Origin: Byssothecium circinans
Lineage: Eukaryota > Ascomycota > Dothideomycetes > Pleosporales > Massarinaceae
Length of the DNA: 64,000 nt
Assembly: GCA_010015675.1 (NCBI GenBank)
Contig: ML976995.1
Coordinates: 124,001 to 188,000, forward strand
Direction: 5' to 3'
Shown here: positions 56,884-64,000 of the stretch, piece by piece
How the letters are laid out: each line of letters starts with the position of its first letter
Position numbering within the stretch: position 1 is the first letter of the stretch
Position numbers and translations under genes: made by a program
The notes under the pieces: generated by a model
Databases searched by the model: none
Told to the model about the DNA's origin: nothing
Seen by the model: the letters and a program-made list of their open reading frames with translations, nothing else

Positions 56884-58357
56884 CAAAGGACGCGCAAGAG
56901 GAAGCGGGTGGGGATATATAAGCTGTTCCGGCGTTACTGCTGCAGATGTGGATGGAAGTGTATCACCCCGCTTACCATACGTGCTTTGGGCTGCTTGTCA
57001 TTCGTTGGTTTTCTGCGACGTCATGCATGTGGACGTGTGTTGACGTATCGATAAAGTGTGGATTATGATTGGTCTTCGGGGTTAGCGCGGGCTCTCCTCC
57101 GCTGTGCAAGAGTTGCACTTCAACTTATTATGCAGAATGTCGACAGCTATATGCATGTATGGACAAGACATGACCCAATGGCTCGTCGTTGGCCTCCCAT
57201 CTCGTTCGCAACTAAAGACACTCTCCTTCCATCTTATAGACGATGGCGCCTGCTCGTATCCCCTTCCCATCCCCCATCCTTAACACTCGTTACAACATCT
57301 GACACTCAAGTCGACCTCGCTGAACTTGATGGCCTCACAACCTTATTCGCCTGCCCACACACCGGTACACCAGGCGAGAAAATACCTCAGCTTAGACACC
57401 TCATCAGGGGCACGCGTGGCTGCACGCCACAAGCCTTGCTCATTTCGCGATACAAGGTTTTTGTGGAGACCGCGCGCGCAAACATCATTTAAATCGCCTC
57501 TCTACCCAAGATCCACCATACAATACAAGAAGGAGATGCGGGAGCGGGCCCATCTGATCTGTTATCTGACGGGACCCTGGACTTTTGTGTGGGGTAGTTG
57601 AGAGTTGCCGAGTTTTGGTTTGTGGGCGGACAAGGTTTGTGAAAGAGCTGCGCGAGAGCTGCTGAGAATAGGAACGTCTCGAAGGTTTGGTATCCGGTGT
57701 TTCCGGTCGATTCGAGCCTATCGTCATTATTCATGGTTTCGTATCTGGAGGTGTGCGTTCCGTAGTTTGATTTAAGAGTCAGTTCCAAGGCCGTATAAAT
57801 ATACATGCCACGCTGCATGGGATAATTCTACCGCGTCTCAGAGCCCTCCACAAATGATAGTGACAGCTCTATTGACCACCTCGGAATCTAACTTAACGTC
57901 GCAGGTCACTTCCTTTTTCGCTCCCCACAAACGCATGCGCAGTTTGCTTTTTTAAGATTGTTGCGACGAAACGTTCTAGTTTGAGTAGGTTGCGGGCGGT
58001 TCATTGCACTAACATTGGTCAAACCACCAGCGGGATTCTAGTCTCTTGCCCATGCCATGGTTGGCTTGCAGCGAAGGCTTTCGCCTGTGGCTCTCGACTC
58101 AAATTGGGCGCTCCTCGCTGATTTGAGTCGGCCTTTCCCCCTTTCGCTCTCGTCGTTGGCATGAAGATGAGCTGTCGCTTTTTCGATTTATCCCCATGAC
58201 TGACAAAACAACTTCCTACTCGCAGACTTCTTCATTCTTTCAAGAGATTTCAATGTTCTTCTAATTCGACGGTAGGAGACTTTCCCACTAGGCGTTGGAC
58301 GGTGCTAATTGTGTTCACCAGTACAGATCACACCTCGACACCTATGTCGCCTTTTTT
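56884..58357. promoter_or_regulatory. Divergent spacer, no gene recognised
   Basis: About 1.47 kb between two divergent starts. A TATATAA element near 56914-56920 lies upstream of the AIF-like gene. Open frames here show no recognisable content. A GTAGGA...CAG intron-like stretch at 58271-58326 could be a 5' intron of the following gene. Confidence 0.45.
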
Positions 58358-59536
58358 ATGTTAATATTTATCGATCCATCAGCGAACCATCTTCGGCAGC
58401 ATTGGACTAGCACAAGGGTTGAATCTAAAGGGAGACCGGTAGCCAGACTGAGTACTGGTGGTGCGATCGGTATTGTGATCGGCATCGTCGTATTTCTCGC
58501 AATGCGTATCGGCAGAGGATGTTGGACGTGGGTCAGGAGAAGGAAAAGGCAGTCGTCCGAGGAGGAGGATGCGCTCGGGAACCGCCCAAGGTCTACGTCG
58601 TACGGATCAGAAGCCGGCATGGTGCAACATGTCGAGAGGAAGCCATCCACGCAGACACCACAAATGATGCAATTCCCGATCCCAACGACAAAGTGTGATT
58701 CGGAGTTGATAGGAGTATTCCCAACCGACAACCGTAACCCTGCGAACCACGAACCCATACAACAAACTCTCCCCCCTCCCCCATCGACACCACCCCCACT
58801 CAAGCGACCCACCCCCCGCGTCGACAGTCGTCCATCATCGCCAAGCATAAAATCACAAAGTCAATGGTCCCTTTTCCCCAAAGACAATCGGCCCTATACA
58901 GCAAACAGTTCGCGACCCAGCTCCCGACGGCGACTTCCCCACATGGCGACCCCAGGAGCGACTTCCAATCTATCTCTTACGAAAATCTCCCCTCTGCAGG
59001 TGGAAGTCGTGCCTTCGCCGTCTTATGCGCCCTCGGAGTATGCGAGTGTCCATCGGCAGTCGAGACGTCTTTCCAACTTATCGATGCTGGAGTCTATGCC
59101 ACCGCCTCCGCCTCCGCCGAAAGATGAGTCAAAATTAGTGAACAAGCCAAAGGATACGTTACCGCAGCTTCCGCCTGTGCATGATCAACCTCGACCGATG
59201 TCCTTTTTATCCTTTATAGCACAGGCGCCGGGTCGGTCGCCCGTACAAGCACAGCAGCCACAGCGGCAGCAACAGCAACAGCAACAGCGGAGCCAGATAC
59301 CTATACCTCCAACCCCCACTACGACCCCAATATCTCCAGATGCGCCGTCCACAACTAAAAGCCGTCGCTCTCGCCGCACATCGCTGAAGAGCTACATCGG
59401 CAGAAACGGACTCGGTGACGAGGGCATCTTTGTGGCCACAAGCGACGATCCCGACATCCCTTTTACGTTGTTCAGGTGGCCGAACGAGAGGGGGAGTCAT
59501 GGGACGCCGCGGTCTTCGCAGTTTTGGCCGACGTGA
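58358..59536 (+). CDS. Single-pass membrane protein, Ser/Pro-rich
   Basis: One long open frame; from the first ATG it has 392 residues. Near the N-terminus is TGGAIGIVIGIVVFLAMRIG, a glycine-rich transmembrane helix, followed by a basic stop-transfer WVRRRKRQ. The remaining about 330 residues are disordered: PPPPSTPPPL, PPPPPPPK, a polyglutamine run (QRQQQQQQQR) and many Ser/Arg. The end DDPDIPFTLFRWPNERG looks conserved-like. The N-terminal side is short and lacks a good start context; a spliced 5' exon carrying a signal peptide or sensor domain is likely missing from the model. Fungal proteins of this shape are often hypothetical membrane proteins. Function unknown. Confidence 0.6.
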   Translation: MLIFIDPSANHLRQHWTSTRVESKGRPVARLSTGGAIGIVIGIVVFLAMRIGRGCWTWVRRRKRQSSEEEDALGNRPRSTSYGSEAGMVQHVERKPSTQTPQMMQFPIPTTKCDSELIGVFPTDNRNPANHEPIQQTLPPPPSTPPPLKRPTPRVDSRPSSPSIKSQSQWSLFPKDNRPYTANSSRPSSRRRLPHMATPGATSNLSLTKISPLQVEVVPSPSYAPSEYASVHRQSRRLSNLSMLESMPPPPPPPKDESKLVNKPKDTLPQLPPVHDQPRPMSFLSFIAQAPGRSPVQAQQPQRQQQQQQQRSQIPIPPTPTTTPISPDAPSTTKSRRSRRTSLKSYIGRNGLGDEGIFVATSDDPDIPFTLFRWPNERGSHGTPRSSQFWPT

Positions 59537-60811
59537 AGGATGGGTGAGATTTAGTGAGACTTTGGGGAGCAGTTTCTGGGATGTGTATCCCATTCTTCAG
59601 TACCCGGCCCGACTTGCCCTCCATCCAGGTCGGATTCACTGCTTGTTGTCTAGAGACGCGGTCCTCGTATTGCCCGAATTCGAATGAAAGAAAAATCGGG
59701 TTCGTCGGATGATCTGCGCATGCATACGCACATGCTCGATGTCACCGCGGCGGTACAGTCGACTTTTCTGGTGGAGGATGCATTGCGGAAAGATTCTCGC
59801 TCCGACATCTATCCAATCGCGGAGTCCCGACGCTTCATCCGCGGAGTGGAGTTGCTGAGGTCCGAAATAATAACGACGATAAGGGCATGTTCAAGCTAGA
59901 ATTGAGTTAGGAGATTGTTGCGGCGTGCGGCAGCGGGGTACATGGGACGATGCTCGGGAATAATCGTGAGGGGAGGACATCTGACAGGTATTACGGAGGT
60001 TTTTCTTGTATATTCTTTACCGTCGGTAACGACGACAGATACCATGGTAATGTGTTCCTTTTAAATTTACGAATTTTTGTCTTTATAAAAAACATAAAAG
60101 CCCAAGTGTCTCTGTCCCGTACTGTACGTATTGAGAAGATGTCGCGATATCTGGGCTTGCCAAGCCGGGTGGTGGAGGCGGCGTGGTGTGAATGTGGGGT
60201 AAAGGGTAGGCTCTGGGCTCTGCCATCGCATCCTGTTCCGTCCGTAAAGAAGGGCAATAATGGAGAGTCACCTAAGCAATAAGCTAATGCCATAGGTACT
60301 GTACATCCGTTGTTGAGCTGCCAGCACCAAACCTACATCCGTTGAGCTGCAAGCCCTCAGCATAATCTGCATGCAATATCTAAACGAACGGCCTCAGGTA
60401 CTTCAGCAACATTTTTGTGGATCTTTGCGTGTATGTATGTACCTAGGTATGCACTCCGACGACAGATTTTCAGCGGTCACTGCATGTGCAGACTTCGCTT
60501 ATGCACGTTGTACATATAGCTCCAGCCCGCCTGCATGTTAGTGTTCCTGGCAACCATATCGTCATCGCACTTCTTTTGTTTATTGCGGGGATGCTGGTGT
60601 ATGCATGTTACCTAGCTCACCGAGCCGCCTCCCATAATCCAGTTCCAGCGAAAAACGATATATCTTGCCCATGGCCCTGGTTTTTGATGCTTTGAAGGCA
60701 ACATCTGGCTATTTTTTCTCTCAATTGGCTTCTCGTGTCTGCCCAGACGGGTGTCGGAGCGTTTTCTTCGATCTTTCGAAAGGAGCGCGTGTGAGCGATT
60801 GGGCTTCCAAT
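59537..60811. other. Intergenic, no gene recognised
   Basis: About 1.27 kb; the right part is the promoter of the alpha-glucosidase. Open frames here have no recognisable content. Confidence 0.5.
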
Positions 60812-63800
60812 ATGGTTCGATTGAGCTTCGTTAAGACGGCGACCGTGCTCTTGTCATTGCAGAGCTTGTCTGCTGGGCAAGACACTGCGCCGTCTTCGAC
60901 AGCGACGTCGTTTAAGCCTGTGTTTACGATTCCATCGACAGCGGATAAGGGTGCAGATCTTCTGCCGAATATAATGGATCCGGACGCCGTTGATGCTCAG
61001 GTTGTGTGTCCTGGGTATAAGGCTTTCGATGTGAAGGAGGATGAGCGCGGGTTGACTGCGGTGTTGCGACTTGCTGGCGCGCCTTGCAATGTTTATGGGA
61101 ATGATGTTGAGGTGCTTAATCTGAAGGTTGAATATCAGGCGGCGAATCGGTTGGCTGTTAATATTAGTCCGGCGTATTTGGTGAGTGTTATGCTAGATTC
61201 GCGGACGGGTGAGAAAGCTAATTGCTGTAGAATTCTTCCAATTCTTCGTGGTTCATCGCTCCGGATGCGATCAATCGCCCTCAGGCGGAAGACTCTTACA
61301 GGGACATTGACCTTGAGTTCGACTGTGAGTCTTTTCTACTCCTTCTTCACTGGACAAGGATCGCACTAAAATGCTCTCAGGGGACAATGAGCCTTCTTTT
61401 TGGTTCAGTGTCACCCGTGGCTCCACCGGCGATGTTCTCTTCTCAACGGAAAACACAAAGCTCGTCTACGAAGACCAGTTCATCGAATTCGTATCCGCGC
61501 TCCCGGAGGACTGCAACCTTTCCGGGCTCGGTGAGCATATCCACGCGCTAAAGCTCAATAACAACTACACTGCGACCATCTACGCCGCAGACGTAGGCGA
61601 TCCAATCGACCGCAACTTGTACGGAAGTCACCCGTTCTACCTCGAAACGCGATATTTCGAGACAGATGGCGATAATAAGAAGAGACCTGTTAAGAAATCC
61701 GAGCTTGCCCAGCGCGAAAGTGGCTATGGCAGAAATCATACAGGAGGTCACGGTCGTGGCAATGGGACCGGCCATGGAGGCTCGCCCTACGAGTCATACG
61801 CCCATGGTGTTTATCTCCGCAATACTCACGGCCAAGAAATCAAACTCCAGAGCGAGAGCCTTACCTGGAGAACCTTGGGCGGTAGCATCGACCTCTTTAT
61901 CTACGACGGCCCGACTCAACCCGACGTCACCAAGCAATACCTCAAATCTATCGACGCGCTTCCCGCCATGCAGAACTACTGGGGTCTCGGGTACCACCAA
62001 TGCCGCTGGGGATACCGCAACTGGACAGAGGTCCGCGAGGTCGTCGAGACATTCAGGAACTTTGACATCCCGCTAGAGACCATCTGGGTGGATATCGATT
62101 ACATGGACCAGTACCGCGACTTCACACTAGACCCTGTGACGTTTCCGCCTTCGGGTGTGGAGGAGTTTTTCGACTATCTGCATGGGAATGGGCAGCACTT
62201 TGTGCCGATTGTGGATGCGGCGATTTATATTCCGAATCCGCAGAATGCGTCGGATGCTTATGATACGTATACGAGGGGGAATGAGTCGGGGGCTTTTCTG
62301 ACGAATCCTGATGGGAGTCAATATGTAAGTTATAAGAGTTTTCTGTATGTGTGCGTATTTGCTTATGGGTGGTTTAGATTGGCGCTGTGTGGCCTGGATA
62401 CACGGTCTTCCCTGACTGGATGTCAGCAAATAGCCAAAGTTGGTGGATCAAGGAGATGTAAGTGTCTATTATTCATCGAAGAATACGGTGGCGGGATATA
62501 TACTAACAATCATCAGGGTCGAATGGTACAAGGAAGTTCCATTCTCAGGCTTTTGGATCGACATGAACGAAGTCTCCTCCTTCTGCGTCGGTTCGTGCGG
62601 CTCAGGCAATGTCACTCTCAACCCGGTGCATCCGCCTTTCGCCCTCCCAGGCGAGAAAGGAAACGTCATCTACGAGTTCCCCGAAGGCTTCAACATCACC
62701 AATGCCACAGAAGCTGCTTCCGCTTCAGCTGGAGCCTCTAGCCAGAGCGCTGAGATCAGTGCAACCGCCGTCCCCGAGCCGTCGACTACAAGTTACCTTC
62801 GCACAACTCCCACCCCTGGCGTGAGGAACGTTAACCACCCACCATATGTGATCAATCATGTACAAACAGACCTGGCTGTACATGCAGTCAGCCCCAACGC
62901 AACACACGCCAACGGAGTGCAGGAATACGACGTCCACAACATCTGGGGGCGAGTACCCACCCCCTCTTCAATCCCCTAACCCCAACTAACCCTCTCTCCA
63001 GCCACCAAATCCTCAACGCCACCTACCAAGGCCTCCTCGCCATCTTCCCCACAAAACGCCCCTTCATAATCGGCCGCTCGACCTTCCCCGGAAGCGGCAA
63101 ATGGGCCGGCCACTGGGGCGGCGACAACTACTCCAAATGGGCCTACATGTACTTCAGCATCCCGCAAGCGCTCTCCTTCTCCCTCTTCGGCATCCCCATG
63201 TTCGGCGTCGACACGTGCGGCTTCAACGGCAACACCGACGCCGAGCTCTGCGCCCGCTGGATGCAACTCTCCGCCTTCTTCCCCTTCTACCGCAACCACA
63301 ACACCCTCTCTGCGAACCCGCAGGAGCCGTATCGCTGGGAGAGCGTCGCGAGTGCGACCAAGACGGCCATGAGAGTCAGGTATACCCTTTTGCCATATCT
63401 TTATACGCTGTTTCATCGCGCGCATACCCAGGGCGAGACGGTGATGCGCGCTCTGGCTTGGGAGTTTCCGAAGGAGCCGCTGCTTGCGGGCGTGGATACG
63501 CAGTTTTTACTCGGGCCGAGTTTACTCGTCACCCCGGTTTTGGAGCCGCAGGTCGATACGGTGAAGGGTGTTTTTCCGGGTATCGTTGATGGGGAGTCGT
63601 GGTATGATTGGTACACTGGCGAGCGTGTTAACGCTGAGGCGGGCGTGAATACAACTATCTCTGCGCCCCTCGGGCATATCCCCGTCTTCATCCGCGGCGG
63701 CGCTGTCCTGCCTACGCAGGAACCGGGATACACGACTACGGAGTCCCGCAGGAATCCTTGGGGCATCATTGTTGCGCTTGATGATGAGGGGGGAGCTGAG

Positions 63801-64000
63801 GGGTCGTTGTATGTTGATGATGGGGAGTCCCTTGGGCCGACGGAGTGGCTGGATGTTTCCTTCAAGGCGTATGATGGGGCGTTGAAGGTCGAGGTTGAGG
63901 GGAGTTGGAAGGATACGAATGCGTTGGGGAATGTTACTGTTTTGGGGGTATTTGATGGGGTTGGGGAGGTTAAGTTTAATGGGAAGGGTGTGGGGGATGC
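60812..64000 (+). CDS. Secreted GH31 alpha-glucosidase (runs off right edge)
   Basis: Six exons visible (60812-61180, 61231-61324, 61381-62324, 62378-62457, 62517-62948, 63002 to edge), about 970 residues, 3' end missing. It hydrolyses terminal alpha-glucosides (maltose, starch fragments) outside the cell. The signal peptide is about residues 1-22 (MVRLSFVKTATVLLSLQSLSAG). The nucleophile Asp is about 511 in FWIDMNEVSSF, and the acid/base Asp about 681 in GHWGGDNYSKW. Also typical are LPAMQNYWGLGYHQCRWGY and FFPFYRNHNT. An insertion of Gly/His/Asn (residues near RNHTGGHGRGNGTGHGG) precedes PYESYAHGVYLRN. N-glycosylation sequons are common. The fifth intron (62949-63001) starts with GC (GCGAGT); splicing there restores WG-HQILNATY. 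Confidence 0.95.
62949..63001 (+). other. GC-AG intron in the GH31 gene
   Basis: The donor is GCGAGT after TGGGG, with CTAAC branches and CCAG acceptor; 53 nt. The only nearby GT donor would shift the frame and lose the conserved HQILNATY, so the GC donor is required. Confidence 0.85.

Noticed and set aside
1..64000. CRISPR arrays, tRNA or rRNA genes, prokaryotic operons
   Set aside because: None was seen; the window is eukaryotic. A tRNA scan was done only by eye for B-box-like words, so a missed tRNA remains possible.

Overview
The window looks like nuclear chromosomal DNA of a filamentous ascomycete (Pezizomycotina), most likely a Dothideomycete of the Pleosporales type. The class is inferred from gene content and intron style; the order is a guess. 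Supporting points are short 48-85 nt introns with GT-AG ends and CTAAC/CTGAC-like branch sites, monocistronic genes on both strands, fungus-specific proteins (Mdm12, white collar 2, a CYSTM protein, DUF1996) and AT-rich gene relics. I saw no rRNA, tRNA, CRISPR array or prokaryotic operon. All multi-exon models were built by hand from splice consensus, reading phase and protein continuity.

Layout. 0-5 kb: Mdm12 (ERMES lipid transfer) and a tiny cysteine-rich protein. 4.7-9.2 kb: no recognisable gene. 9.2-13.5 kb: a large-subunit catalase followed on the same strand by a peroxisomal FAD D-amino-acid oxidase ending in SKL. 13.6-14.2 kb: a possible decayed small secreted protein gene. 15.4-18.7 kb: a cytochrome P450 and a mismatch-specific thymine/uracil DNA glycosylase, divergent from one 580-bp spacer. 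19.8-21.9 kb: a CYSTM membrane protein convergent with a WW-domain protein. 23.1-28.2 kb: a 1508-residue hybrid histidine kinase. 29.6-31.2 kb: an MFS anion:cation symporter. 33.5-34.6 kb: relics (ankyrin-like fragment, ORF with one stop). 35.5-39.6 kb: secreted DUF1996 protein, a conserved fungal protein of unknown function, and a small acidic protein with a 56-bp tandem duplication at its 3' end. 40.2-42 kb: a long perfect-looking hairpin repeat, a three-exon endosulfine/Igo-type gene and an AT-rich relic. 42.4-48.1 kb: RAD50 and white collar 2, divergent from a 278-bp spacer. 49.7-53.0 kb: a KIN4-type protein kinase. 55.0-56.9 kb: a Rieske/AIF-like oxidoreductase. 58.4-59.5 kb: a single-pass membrane protein. 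60.8 kb to the right edge: a secreted GH31 alpha-glucosidase, cut by the window end.

The genes are mostly housekeeping, stress and signalling genes rather than one cluster. Plausible functional links are catalase with the H2O2-producing amino-acid oxidase, and the shared spacer between a light regulator and a double-strand-break repair gene. I found no convincing new multi-gene system. The more unusual signals are the hairpin repeat, the endosulfine paralogue, two GC-AG introns fixed by reading frame, stop-free short introns near C-termini, and two reading frames each broken by one TAA.
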